In this document: one piece after another, positions 1 through 8,317 of the stretch
Layout: each line of letters opens with the position of its first letter
Numbering within the stretch: the first letter of the stretch is position 1
DNA from: Marinobacter sp. MDS2
GTDB lineage: Bacteria > Pseudomonadota > Gammaproteobacteria > Pseudomonadales > Oleiphilaceae
Reading direction: 5' to 3'
DNA: 64,000 nt
NCBI RefSeq assembly: GCF_030718085.1
Contig: NZ_JAVAJF010000001.1
Span: 124,001 to 188,000 of the forward strand
Notes under the pieces: generated by a model
Seen by the model: the letters and a program-made list of their open reading frames with translations, nothing else
What the model was told of the DNA's origin: nothing
The model's database searches: none
Translations under genes and position numbers: made by a program

Positions 1-60
1 CAGAACATTACCTGGGTAACACCGGAAGGAAGCGGTGGACCAAACTATCCGAACATGTAA
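1..60 (+). CDS. C-terminal end of an unidentified protein (partial)
   Basis: An open frame enters from the left edge and stops at TAA (58-60), giving 19 residues that end GGPNYPNM. A strong terminator follows 20 bases later, which supports a real gene end. The tail is too short to assign a family. The extreme C-terminus is rich in Gly, Pro and Asn. Confidence 0.45.
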   Translation, partial: QNITWVTPEGSGGPNYPNM

Positions 61-80
61 GAAAATGTTCTGATATGACC

Positions 81-109
81 AAAAAAGCCGGGATTTTCCC
101 GGCTTTTTT
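81..109 (+). terminator. Rho-independent terminator of the left-edge gene
   Basis: A 13-bp stem (81-93 with 97-109) with a TTT loop has a GCCGGGA core flanked by an A-run on the left and a T-run on the right. It is therefore likely to work in both directions. Confidence 0.85.
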
Positions 110-123
110 GTGTTTTGATGGCA

Positions 124-151
124 CAAAAAAACGGCTCCCGAGGGAGCCGCT
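124..151 (-). terminator. Rho-independent terminator of slyD
   Basis: The stem CGGCTCCC/GGGAGCCG (132-149) is followed, reading on the minus strand, by a run of seven T. It lies 24 bases beyond the slyD stop codon, back to back with the terminator at 81-109. Confidence 0.8.
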
Positions 152-174
152 TTCAATCAACCTTTCGGAAGAGA

Positions 175-636
175 TCAGTGCACGTGACCGTGCTCTTGCT
201 CTTCGTCAGTTGCTTCGCGAGCTTCTACAACTTCCACGTCGAAGTGCAGAGTCTCACCCGCCAGCGGGTGGTTTGCATCGATAGTGACCGTTTCTTCGCT
301 CACTTCAACAACACGAACAACCTGAGGGCCGCCCGGAGTTTGTGCTTGGAACTGCATGCCCGGCTCGATGGTGTCTACACCTTCGAAAGCGGAGCGAGGA
401 ACAGGCTGGATCAGCTCTTCGTTAACTTCGCCGTAGCCTTCAGCAGGTTCTACGGAAACTTTAACCTGGTCGCCAGCGTTCTTTTCGTTCAGTGCGCTTT
501 CCAGTCCACCGATGATGTTCTGTGCACCTTCCAGGTAAGACAGAGGCTCACGGCCTTCTACACGGGAGGAGTCAAGCTGCTCTCCCTGGTCGTTGGTGAG
601 CGTGTAATGGATGGTGACAACACGTGGTTGGGCCAT
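175..636 (-). CDS. slyD: FKBP-type peptidyl-prolyl isomerase, SlyD family
   Basis: Cytoplasmic prolyl isomerase and chaperone. The 153 residues match the SlyD layout: an FKBP N-terminal strand (VVTIHYTLTNDQGEQLDSS), the insert-in-flap chaperone region at about 65-125 with YGEV and PRSAF, and a closing FKBP segment containing NHPLAGETLHFDV. The E. coli protein has a long His/Cys-rich metal-binding tail; here only a short acidic, His-containing tail (HGHVH) remains, so nickel delivery may be reduced (inference). The start has a good ribosome site (AAGGAG) just upstream. It stands alone, with terminators behind it. Confidence 0.9.
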   Translation of the reverse strand: MAQPRVVTIHYTLTNDQGEQLDSSRVEGREPLSYLEGAQNIIGGLESALNEKNAGDQVKVSVEPAEGYGEVNEELIQPVPRSAFEGVDTIEPGMQFQAQTPGGPQVVRVVEVSEETVTIDANHPLAGETLHFDVEVVEAREATDEEQEHGHVH

Positions 637-835
637 GTGATCTCCTTGCGAGTCGCAGTGACTATGTATTTAAAATGGAGGTAATCGAAAGGAACGTGAA
701 CAGATGCACTGCACAGAGGGACTAACGACCACCGGCCTCGTTAGAGAGCCTGGCTCGATAACAAGAAAGAAACCACAGTTTAACAAGTGACAGACTGCGT
801 TTTCTACCTTCTTTATGGAGACAGCTCCGGGCTTT

Positions 836-1402
836 TCAACCGCCCTGCCCGATTTTCCAGAAATTTCCGTTGCTCATCACACCGACAACGTTAACTCCGT
901 TGATCTCCCGCTCTTCAGCAACCGCCACCAAATCGTAAAACGCACTGGTTTGCAGCCGTGCTTCAACACCATGACGCACAGAGATTGTCGGTCTTGGCTC
1001 ATCGCTGCCCGGATAGCTTTCAATCGTCAAGCCGTGGTCGCGGCCAATCTCGAGGGTTTCACCCATGTTGGTGGTAAAACTCAGCACCTGGCTCTCGCCT
1101 TCTCCCGTTACTACCAACGTGTGCGCAAGCAAGGGAGAATCCTCAACCTGGATACGCCATTTCTCTACGGGGGTTACCAGGTAATAATGGCCGTCGTCTT
1201 CACGGCGTAGAATGGTCGAAAAGAGTTTAACAATGGCCTCACGCTCGATGGGGTTGCCTTTGAAAACCCACTGGCCATCTCGAGTGATCACCAGGTCCAT
1301 GTCACCGGAGAGTTCCGGATGCCATTTGTCCAGCGGTGGCAAACTGCGCTCATTCGAATGCTCGCTAACGACCTTGGCAATGTCTTCGGGTTTTGTACTC
1401 AC
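836..1402 (-). CDS. DUF1285 family protein
   Basis: A conserved soluble proteobacterial protein of unknown function, 188 residues. It shows the family pattern: an N-terminal PPLDKWHPELSGDMDL stretch with ITRDGQW and FKGNPIERE, then the YYLVTPVEKWRIQVED region and a beta-rich second half. There is no signal peptide or membrane segment. It begins 33 bases downstream of the radical SAM gene on the same strand and may be cotranscribed with it. No enzymatic motif is visible. Confidence 0.8.
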   Translation of the reverse strand: MSTKPEDIAKVVSEHSNERSLPPLDKWHPELSGDMDLVITRDGQWVFKGNPIEREAIVKLFSTILRREDDGHYYLVTPVEKWRIQVEDSPLLAHTLVVTGEGESQVLSFTTNMGETLEIGRDHGLTIESYPGSDEPRPTISVRHGVEARLQTSAFYDLVAVAEEREINGVNVVGVMSNGNFWKIGQGG

Positions 1403-1435
1403 GGGCGAACTCCTTCTACTTTGTTGCCGGCAGCG

Positions 1436-2332
1436 TTACAGACCGCGCATAGACTCGGGTCGCAAAGGCACAGCGCCCGGCTTGGTGATGGCGAGATTCA
1501 CCTGCTCCAGCAACCTCTGCTTGTCCTGACCTAACGTGCCTTTGAGCACCAGATAGTTCGAAGCGTGATCACTGCGGAAGGTGGTATTCTCAAGCTCCAG
1601 GTGCTCAAGGAACACCTGAATTTCTTCAAACAGCCCTTGCTGGTCAAGAGGCTCGAAGTCGTCTCCAAAACCCTCACGGAACCGCTCTTCGCCCTGAGGA
1701 AAACTGACCACCAACGTAGACAAGTAATCCGGCTGGGTTTCGTTGCACAGCGTCGCGGTGTTGATGGCGTGTTGGCGAGAAAGTGTTTTGCCACCGAGGC
1801 CGTTAAGCACCATCACAGAACTGGTCAGGCCGGCCTGCTTGATTTTGTTCAAAGCAGAACGAGTGGATTCCCAGGTTTCACCTTTGTTGATCCGTCGCAG
1901 TACTTCGTCGTCGCCAGACTCCATACCCACGTACAGAATACCCAAACCAGCTTCACGCAGAGCGATCAAATCCTCAACGGACTTTTTGGTCAGATTTCGC
2001 GGCAAACAATAGCTGGACACCCGCTGCAACCCCGGGAACGCCTCTTTCAGCTCATGAAGAACTTCCAGCAACCGCCGCGTGGGTAGCACCATGGCATCGC
2101 CATCGGCCAAAAACACACGGGGCACGCTTCCAAACGCCTTGGCGGCCTTTTCGATGTCAGCCCGAACATCCGCAGGCTTTCTGGCCCGGAATTTTTTCTG
2201 GGGCTGGGTATACATCTCACAGAACGTACATTGGTTCCATGAACAGCCATTAGTGAGCGGCAGAATAAGAGACTTTGCCTCACTCGGTGGCCTAAAGACC
2301 GGTTCAATGTATTCAATCGGGAAACTGTACAT
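1436..2332 (-). CDS. Radical SAM protein with CX4CX2C cluster motif
   Basis: Probable radical SAM enzyme of unknown substrate, 298 residues. Near the N-terminus is NGCSWNQCTFC, placing Cys at 30, 35 and 38, which is CX4CX2C rather than the usual CX3CX2C. The partial TIM barrel continues with FLADGDAMVLP, YVGMESGDDEVL (SAM-contacting GxESGxD type) and a conserved SSVMVLNGLGG. This resembles COG1032-like radical SAM proteins with an N-terminal CSxNxCxFC signature. It is apparently cotranscribed with sixA upstream and the DUF1285 gene downstream. No second cluster motif or accessory domain is seen. Confidence 0.8.
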   Translation of the reverse strand: MYSFPIEYIEPVFRPPSEAKSLILPLTNGCSWNQCTFCEMYTQPQKKFRARKPADVRADIEKAAKAFGSVPRVFLADGDAMVLPTRRLLEVLHELKEAFPGLQRVSSYCLPRNLTKKSVEDLIALREAGLGILYVGMESGDDEVLRRINKGETWESTRSALNKIKQAGLTSSVMVLNGLGGKTLSRQHAINTATLCNETQPDYLSTLVVSFPQGEERFREGFGDDFEPLDQQGLFEEIQVFLEHLELENTTFRSDHASNYLVLKGTLGQDKQRLLEQVNLAITKPGAVPLRPESMRGL

Positions 2333-2373
2333 AGCGGCTCAGTTAACGTGAGAAAAAATGGCAGTATCGATAA

Positions 2374-2823
2374 TCAGGGCACGAACTGCGTTTTCAAGGT
2401 GGCACAGTCCGGCCCGACAACGGGCATGTCGAGCACAACCGCTTGCGCAGTCATGAACGGCATGCCATTGCGGTGCCCGTCTGATAACAAGGTTGTGAGG
2501 CTGCCCACTAAAGGCATGTGCGACACCAGCATCAACGGTGATTCCTTGTTTTCGAGCAACGCATCCAGGCATCGGCCCGGATCATCGTCCGGCGTGATGA
2601 AGGACTTCTCTTTCACAGGAACGCCCAGTATGTCGGCAACAATGGCAGCGGTCTGCCGTGCCCGGATGTAAGGGCTACACCATATAACACAGGGCTTGGA
2701 ATCGGATTTGGCGATTTGTTCCGCCACATTGGCGGCCTGCTTCCGCCCGACCTCGGTCAACTCCCGCTCGTGATCAAGAGAGTGCCTGCCTGCCTCACCG
2801 TGGCGCATGATGATCAGTTGCAT
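2374..2823 (-). CDS. sixA: Phosphohistidine phosphatase SixA
   Basis: Small histidine-phosphatase-superfamily enzyme, 149 residues, the usual SixA length. The catalytic MRHGEA box is at residues 6-11, the conserved arginine loop is in IRARQTA, and the second histidine is in MLVSHMPLVGSL. In E. coli SixA removes phosphate from histidine on a phosphotransferase-type Hpt protein; the partner here is unknown. It lies 27 bases downstream of gpsA on the same strand, a common sixA neighbour. Confidence 0.85.
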   Translation of the reverse strand: MQLIIMRHGEAGRHSLDHERELTEVGRKQAANVAEQIAKSDSKPCVIWCSPYIRARQTAAIVADILGVPVKEKSFITPDDDPGRCLDALLENKESPLMLVSHMPLVGSLTTLLSDGHRNGMPFMTAQAVVLDMPVVGPDCATLKTQFVP

Positions 2824-2850
2824 AATACTCTCCTCGTTCAGCTTGGGTGA

Positions 2851-3912
2851 TTACTGAGCCACTGTACGGGGCAAAATGAACTCCACATCCGAGTTCTGAA
2901 CGGCGTTCATCAGATTTTTGATAACGGCCCCAATCGGCGCATCGTTGTATAGAATCTCGTACAGCCCCCGTACCAGCGGCATGTGGATTCCGATAGCCTC
3001 AGATTTGTCTCGTACTAGCTTAAGAGTATAGATGCCCTCAGCCACCTGCCCCAATTCTTCGGCGGCCTCATCCAGTTTTTTACCGGTGCCTACGGCGTAA
3101 CCCACCCGGAAGTTTCGGCTCTTGCTGGAGGTGCAGGTTGCAATCAGGTCGCCCACGCCGGCCAGCCCCATGAACGTCATAGGATTGGCGCCCAGGCTCA
3201 CCGCAAACCGGCTCATCTCCGCCAGCCCGCGGGTAATCAGCATCGCTTTGGCGTTTTCACCAAGATTTTGGGCAGAGGCTAATCCTGCAACGATGGCGTA
3301 GATGTTTTTCAGTGCACCCGCCAGCTCGACTCCGTAGACATCAACGTTGGCGTAGACACGGAAATAGTCGCAACCGAGCAATTCCTGAACAGTCTGACGA
3401 ACCGCTGGATCCTTCGCGGCGATAACCGTTGCCGTCAACTCACGGTTAACGATCTCACCCGCTAGGTTGGGACCACTCAGCACACCGGATCGGCAGCGCG
3501 GGATTTCTTCCAGCAAGATTTCACTCATCAGCTTGAAGCCTTGCTGCTCAATCCCTTTGGTCAGGCTGACAACAATCTGATCATCTTTGAAGGCGCTGCT
3601 GTTGTCGCGAATCACCGAACGGAACGCCTTCGAAGGAATGGCCACAAAGACCACATCGGCACTGCCCACGGCCCCGGCAAGATCCGTTGTCGGCAGGATC
3701 TCGCCTTCAAGGACGATATCCGGCATGTAACGGCCATTCATGCGGGTTGAGCGGATTTCTTCGACCTGACCTTCATCGCGCATCCAAAAGTGCACGGTAT
3801 GGCCGTTTTCACCGAGAACCTTGGCCATAGCAGTTCCGAAACTGCCGCCACCAAGGACTGCAACGTTTTGCGTTTTCGCCAAATCAGATTTCGGCGTTAC
3901 GTTTTCTGGCAT
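2851..3912 (-). CDS. gpsA: Glycerol-3-phosphate dehydrogenase [NAD(P)+]
   Basis: Reduces dihydroxyacetone phosphate to sn-glycerol-3-phosphate for phospholipid synthesis in the cytoplasm. The N-terminal Rossmann motif is GGGSFGTAMA at about residues 21-30; further family blocks are VFVAIPSKAFR, SLTKGIE, LSGPNLAGEI and the C-terminal catalytic Lys region GALKNIYAIVAG. At 353 residues it is slightly long because of an N-terminal extension of about 15 residues before the first strand. It works against glpD at 29.2 kb, which oxidises the same metabolite. Confidence 0.95.
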   Translation of the reverse strand: MPENVTPKSDLAKTQNVAVLGGGSFGTAMAKVLGENGHTVHFWMRDEGQVEEIRSTRMNGRYMPDIVLEGEILPTTDLAGAVGSADVVFVAIPSKAFRSVIRDNSSAFKDDQIVVSLTKGIEQQGFKLMSEILLEEIPRCRSGVLSGPNLAGEIVNRELTATVIAAKDPAVRQTVQELLGCDYFRVYANVDVYGVELAGALKNIYAIVAGLASAQNLGENAKAMLITRGLAEMSRFAVSLGANPMTFMGLAGVGDLIATCTSSKSRNFRVGYAVGTGKKLDEAAEELGQVAEGIYTLKLVRDKSEAIGIHMPLVRGLYEILYNDAPIGAVIKNLMNAVQNSDVEFILPRTVAQ

Positions 3913-3963
3913 AGTGTTTCCGTAGGTTCGTGTTAGGCATGACCCGGCGTTAGAGGATAACGA

Positions 3964-4464
3964 TCAGCCGGGTTCTTCACACTCTAAAGCTCGGACGAGA
4001 TTCTTGAACTCTTCCCGGTTTTTGCTGTTCATGCCCATCAATACCCGATGAGCGTCCAGCACTTTCTCGCGGACTTGTTGTTCGCTGGCCTTGAGAACCG
4101 GAATTTCTTCAAGATCTTCAATTCGGGACGCCGGCTCGCGGACAATGATAAAGATCTTGTCGAAGCCCATAGACGAGATGATGCGGGTGACATCGGGGTT
4201 GGTAGAAATCAGAGTCGGAAGAAAGTGGCTCTGTTTGTATGCCGCCAACGCAATCTTGGCAAGCAGCCCGAGCGTTGTACTATCGACAATCTCGGTTTCG
4301 GTGAGGTCGATTACGACCGTTTTGAAGTCTGGATCCCGGGTGATGGACTCGACGAGATTATCCAGCGTCGAACACAGGTTCAGCCGGATCTCTCCGATAA
4401 ACTTCAGGACGTAGATTCCCTGCTTATCTGCTTGCAGGATTTTATAACCAGCCATTTTTTTCAC
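3964..4464 (-). CDS. rssC: STAS-domain anti-sigma factor antagonist, RssC-like
   Basis: A partner-switch protein of 166 residues. The N-terminal STAS domain (about 5-110) contains DSTTLGLL; its serine (residue 62 from the GTG start) aligns with the phosphorylated serine of SpoIIAA-type antagonists. The C-terminal 50 residues form a helical extension. The gene starts with GTG at 4464, or ATG nine bases later, and follows the phosphatase gene by 7 bases, so the neighbour most likely dephosphorylates it. The pairing and lengths resemble rssB-rssC of Pseudomonas (from memory); the symbol is an inference. Confidence 0.75.
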   Translation of the reverse strand: MKKMAGYKILQADKQGIYVLKFIGEIRLNLCSTLDNLVESITRDPDFKTVVIDLTETEIVDSTTLGLLAKIALAAYKQSHFLPTLISTNPDVTRIISSMGFDKIFIIVREPASRIEDLEEIPVLKASEQQVREKVLDAHRVLMGMNSKNREEFKNLVRALECEEPG

Positions 4465-4471
4465 AGTGCCA

Positions 4472-5680
4472 CTAAGTCGACGACGTTTGATCTGAGCCAG
4501 TTAACTGGTCAGTTACCGATACTATCGCTATATCGTCAGGCAGCTCCGAGATGCTTTTTAATCCCAAGGCCTCGCTCAGCGATGCGATAGTGTGACTACC
4601 TCCTGATACGAGTTCAAGTAGCGTTCGTTCCTTTTCATCGAGACTTTTGTCAGGAATGACCTCCAAAATACCATCCGAGAACAATAACAGACGGAAGGGC
4701 CGATCCAGTTTAACCTCGTACAACTCCCATTCGGGCTCGTCGAACAAGCCCACCGGCAGGCCACTGCCTTCCAGAAACCGGGTCTCTCCGCCTTCAAATG
4801 ATAAAATAGGCATCGGAAAATGCGCCCCCACCGCGTAACTCAAGGTTCGCTCGGACAACGTGATAATGCCGACAAATACAGTGACGTGTTTACCGAGCCC
4901 GGTATCCATCAACTCTGAGTTTATACGCTCGAGAATCCGCTGTGGATGCATGATGTCATCACTGGACTGGCGGCGCAGGTTACGCTTTAAGCGGTTGGTC
5001 AGGTTCTTGAGCAAGACGGTGACAAAGGCCGAGCTGGCACCGTGGCCTGATACATCGGCGATGTAGACCAGCACTTTGTCTTTTGTCAGGCGGATGTAAT
5101 CCAGAAAATCGCCGCTGAGGTACAAAGACGGCTTGATCAGGTAATCCGTATGCAGCCCGCACATTTCCTGATTGTGATCAGGCAGCATCTTCAACTGAAC
5201 TTTGCGGCCTGCGTTTTGATCGGCCCGCAGTTCGGCAATGCCGCTACGTAGGTCCAGGTTCGCCTCTTCCAGCTCTTCCCGATAAAGCTTGTTCAGTCGA
5301 TTCACCCGAATTCGATCGAACAATTTTTCGATGACATCGTCCAGCGCATCTTTGCTGGCGCTGCAAGGCTTGAGCACAATGTCTTCGGCACCCGCACGCA
5401 GCAGCTCAACAACCTCGGCACTGGAGGTACTTCGGGTATACGCAACGATGGGGATATAGCTGTCAGCCGCATCCAAACGGCGGTTAAGATCTTCTATAAC
5501 ATCCGGAGCAAGGTCGGCAAAGATGGCGTCCGGCATGTGCTCGGCAAACAAACTGCGGGCCGCGCCAATATCCGGACAAACGCTCACATAGAAGCCCCTG
5601 GCATCCAGGTATCGTGACAGGTCTGAACGGGCCTGTTCATTGGCGTCGATAATTAAAATGCGCTCGGTGCGCGAGGTCAT
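4472..5680 (-). CDS. rssB: Response regulator with PP2C-type phosphatase output, RssB-like
   Basis: A receiver domain (about 1-125) is joined by a short helical linker to a SpoIIE/PP2C phosphatase domain (about 165-390). In the receiver I see D12, the likely phosphorylation site D56, T82 and K104 in VLKP; the second acidic residue usually found beside D12 is alanine. The phosphatase metal ligands are in YLSGDFLDY, YIADVSGHGASSA, LFSDGILE and LPDDIAIV. The likely role is to dephosphorylate the STAS protein encoded next, linking an unknown kinase signal to a sigma factor or other target. The two-gene unit is divergent from the HD gene. Confidence 0.8.
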   Translation of the reverse strand: MTSRTERILIIDANEQARSDLSRYLDARGFYVSVCPDIGAARSLFAEHMPDAIFADLAPDVIEDLNRRLDAADSYIPIVAYTRSTSSAEVVELLRAGAEDIVLKPCSASKDALDDVIEKLFDRIRVNRLNKLYREELEEANLDLRSGIAELRADQNAGRKVQLKMLPDHNQEMCGLHTDYLIKPSLYLSGDFLDYIRLTKDKVLVYIADVSGHGASSAFVTVLLKNLTNRLKRNLRRQSSDDIMHPQRILERINSELMDTGLGKHVTVFVGIITLSERTLSYAVGAHFPMPILSFEGGETRFLEGSGLPVGLFDEPEWELYEVKLDRPFRLLLFSDGILEVIPDKSLDEKERTLLELVSGGSHTIASLSEALGLKSISELPDDIAIVSVTDQLTGSDQTSST

Positions 5681-5745
5681 GTTAGTTGCCCTAAACTACC
5701 AGCGGTAAAAGAAAAACAGGCGTTATAAGGACTATTCTGGCATGA

Positions 5746-5763
5746 CCTTGTGATATAACAAGG
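5746..5763. promoter_or_regulatory. 18-bp palindrome between rssB-like and HD genes
   Basis: CCTTGT-N6-ACAAGG is a perfect inverted repeat lying 31 bases before the HD-gene start. It overlaps an extended -10-like sequence (TGATATAAC). It may be an operator in the divergent promoter region; no regulator is known. Confidence 0.35.
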
Positions 5764-5794
5764 CCATACTGATTTTTTTGGGGGATTTGTAACC

Positions 5795-7276
5795 ATGCGA
5801 CGTGCCGTCAAAGACCTTCTGGGTGCCTACGACAAACTCATCATGGACCCTGTGCATGGTGGTATTCCTCTTTATCGGCACGAAATTCAGGTTATTGACC
5901 ACCCTCTTTTCCAGCGTTTACGAAACATCTGCCAGAACGACATTCTCAGTTTGGTGTTTCCGGGCGCAACCCATTCACGGTTCCTGCACAGCATTGGTGT
6001 CATGCATGTCGGCACACGCATGTTCCGCGCAATGATCGACGCCTATCTTCGCGAGCGGCAACTTAGCGAACAAACGGAATTAAGCCTGAATCAACTCGAT
6101 GCCATTGATTATCTCGCCAAGATCATCCGCTTAGGGTGTTTGTTGCACGACAGCGGCCACTCCAGCTTTTCACACCAGTTCACTCAGGCCCGCCGGATTC
6201 GGGAGCTTATGTCACGCCCTGAACGATTTAAGGAACTGTGGCGTGGCGAAGATTACAGCCGTTATCATCCTGAGGAACCAGAAGAGCTGGAGCACGAGCA
6301 CTATTCGGTGCGTGTAGCGCACGAAGTGCTTTCATCGGTGGATCTAGACGCTGCTGGCCTGCATGCAGAAGACATCATTGGCATCATGGAAACGACTCAG
6401 GTAACGCCAAGTGAAACCTTCTGTCGCCACGCCCATACGTTCCTTGCTTTTATTGCGGGCGATCAGACACTGGCGAAATCCAACGGTGAGCAAGAAGTAC
6501 CTAAGCTCGTAATGGGACTGTTATCGTCCATCGTGTCTGGCGAAATCGATGCCGACCGCGCCGACTACATGCTTCGGGACGGGTTCCACAGTTCCGTTAC
6601 CATCGGCGGTTTCAATCTTGACCACTTGCTCAGTAACCTGCGGTTCGGCTGGGATGTTTCAGAGCCCTGGATGGGTCTTGCCATCACTCATAAAGGCCTC
6701 GGTGCCCTCGAGGATTTCGTTTACAGCCGCTACCAGATGTATCGCAAAGTGTATGGCCACAAAACTGCGCTCGGGTTTGACTGGCTCCTGCGGGAAGCTA
6801 TTAACGAAGTGTTGGAAGATGCTGAGAGCTTTGAGTGGATTGATACCTGCCTCAGCGATATGAGCTTTTTTGCCGAGCTGACCGACAGTTTCTTCTGGGA
6901 AGCGTTCCGTAAAGTTGCCCGCAAACAGCCCAAGAGCTACTCGTTCCTGATTGTAAACCGGGTCAAGCTCAATCATCTGGATACCCGGGAAAACCTGAGC
7001 ACCGCGGAGATCCAGAATCACAGCCGGTGGCTGGCAGGGGAACTCGGTTTGTCCGCTGACGACGTGGTGACCTGCACCATGAAAGCCCGGTTCTCAAACA
7101 TTCAGGACAATTTCAACGGCATCAAAGTACTGGCCAAAGACCCGATCACCCGCAAGCGCTCCCTTCGCAAGATTACCGATGTGAGCGCCTTCTTCTCGAA
7201 ATTCGGGGACGGCACCATCATCCACTTCTACCGGCAACCCGACGTTGCGGCTAAAGCGCCAGATCTCACTGAATAA
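5795..7276 (+). CDS. HD-domain phosphohydrolase (COG1078 type)
   Basis: A soluble 493-residue protein of the dNTPase/HD superfamily. It opens with DPVHGGIPL and contains the metal-binding set H60 and H65 in ATHSRFLHSIG, H118-D119 in LLHDSGHSSFSH and the later Asp in EIDADRADYMLRD. These features fit COG1078 proteins, some of which hydrolyse dGTP or other (d)NTPs; the true substrate is not known. The start at 5795 has a G-rich ribosome site (GGGGGA). It is monocistronic, its end convergent with the flavoprotein gene only 16 bases away. Confidence 0.85.
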   Translation: MRRAVKDLLGAYDKLIMDPVHGGIPLYRHEIQVIDHPLFQRLRNICQNDILSLVFPGATHSRFLHSIGVMHVGTRMFRAMIDAYLRERQLSEQTELSLNQLDAIDYLAKIIRLGCLLHDSGHSSFSHQFTQARRIRELMSRPERFKELWRGEDYSRYHPEEPEELEHEHYSVRVAHEVLSSVDLDAAGLHAEDIIGIMETTQVTPSETFCRHAHTFLAFIAGDQTLAKSNGEQEVPKLVMGLLSSIVSGEIDADRADYMLRDGFHSSVTIGGFNLDHLLSNLRFGWDVSEPWMGLAITHKGLGALEDFVYSRYQMYRKVYGHKTALGFDWLLREAINEVLEDAESFEWIDTCLSDMSFFAELTDSFFWEAFRKVARKQPKSYSFLIVNRVKLNHLDTRENLSTAEIQNHSRWLAGELGLSADDVVTCTMKARFSNIQDNFNGIKVLAKDPITRKRSLRKITDVSAFFSKFGDGTIIHFYRQPDVAAKAPDLTE

Positions 7277-7292
7277 ATCCGACGCCCAAATC

Positions 7293-8309
7293 TCAACCCG
7301 CCAGCATGGCCTGGGTCAGCCGGCTGGCGCTTTCCCACGCCCCTTCAACACGACCACCCACCAGCCAATCACCGGCGATGCCCACGCCTTCGCTCTGATC
7401 CCACAAAAAGCCGGGGCGATCGGTAGACGCTGATCGCGCGTACAACCAGCGGTGTGCAACCGAATCAGTGGGCGTTCCGTCAAAGCCGGTTAGCTGTTTA
7501 AACTCCGCCAGCAAATCATTACTCACCTTTTCGGGACTGGCATCTACGTTAGCATCTGTCCACTCAGGCGTAGCATGCAGAACCCACCATTGCCCGTCAT
7601 CATTGCGCCCCGGCTTTGACGAATTATTAGCCACCCAATACAGCACGTCGGAGTCGGGCCGCATCGCGTCGAATTGAGCCGAGGGCATTTCATCAAACCG
7701 CGCTGCAACAGCCCAGCAAGGCAGTATGTCGCCCCCGGGCGATCGGGTTTCGTTCACCAACGGCATCAATCCGCTCGCGGCCAACAGCTCCTGAGTTTGC
7801 GCGGGAGGCGCAGTGACCACCACCTGATCAAACTCACCGTGATCTTTACCGTCGGTGCAAATCAACTGCCAACGCGAACCTGCACGGTTCATGCGAGCAA
7901 TCCGGACCTGCGCCGTGAGTTCTACATGCTCTGAAAGCCCACGAGTAATGGCGGTCATTCTCGGAATCCCTACGTAACGAGATTCGTCCGGAAACGGTTG
8001 CCAGCTTTTATCCGCTTGCTGGAACCCGAAAGTCGCGCCCCATTGCCCAAACGAATCTGAGCTCGCGTAAGTTTCGAGAAAGGTCAAAAACGCCGGATCC
8101 CGGCCCGTAAAATACTGGGCACCAATATCGACAGATCCGTCTGCTACTCTTTTTGAAGACATGCGGCCACCTGGCCCCCGGCTTTTTTCAAACACCCGGA
8201 CACGATGGCCTGATTTGCCAAGCAAAATCGCTGCGGTCAAGCCCGCCAGACCTGATCCGATAACGGCAACGCTGCGTATAGCTGGGGTATCTAAGGTTTC
8301 ACTTTCCAT
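7293..8309 (-). CDS. Renalase-like FAD-dependent oxidoreductase (COG3380)
   Basis: A flavoprotein of 338 residues with an N-terminal dinucleotide fold VAVIGSGLAGLTAA followed by the FEKSRGPGGRMSS motif typical of renalase-like amine oxidases, and a C-terminal FAD-binding GIAGDWLVGGRVEGAW. Substrate unknown; bacterial renalases oxidise isomeric dihydronicotinamides, which this may or may not do. It is divergent from the desaturase operon, with only 8 bases between the two start codons, suggesting shared or overlapping control. The link to lipid modification is by position only. Confidence 0.8.
   Translation of the reverse strand: MESETLDTPAIRSVAVIGSGLAGLTAAILLGKSGHRVRVFEKSRGPGGRMSSKRVADGSVDIGAQYFTGRDPAFLTFLETYASSDSFGQWGATFGFQQADKSWQPFPDESRYVGIPRMTAITRGLSEHVELTAQVRIARMNRAGSRWQLICTDGKDHGEFDQVVVTAPPAQTQELLAASGLMPLVNETRSPGGDILPCWAVAARFDEMPSAQFDAMRPDSDVLYWVANNSSKPGRNDDGQWWVLHATPEWTDANVDASPEKVSNDLLAEFKQLTGFDGTPTDSVAHRWLYARSASTDRPGFLWDQSEGVGIAGDWLVGGRVEGAWESASRLTQAMLAG
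8253..8282 (+). promoter_or_regulatory. Possible ECF (RpoE/ChrR-type) promoter of the lipid operon
   Basis: TGATCC (8253-8258) is followed after 18 bases by TATAGC (8277-8282), which would start transcription about 28 bases before the desaturase ATG. TGATCC is the -35 element I recall for singlet-oxygen-responsive RpoE/ChrR sigma factors. The site lies inside the coding start of the opposing flavoprotein gene, over its conserved GSGLAG codons, so chance is a real possibility. Confidence 0.3.
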
Positions 8310-8317
8310 GGCTGTAT

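Noticed and set aside
115..684. 189-codon open frame antisense to slyD
   Set aside because: It begins inside the two terminators and covers slyD; no conserved features.
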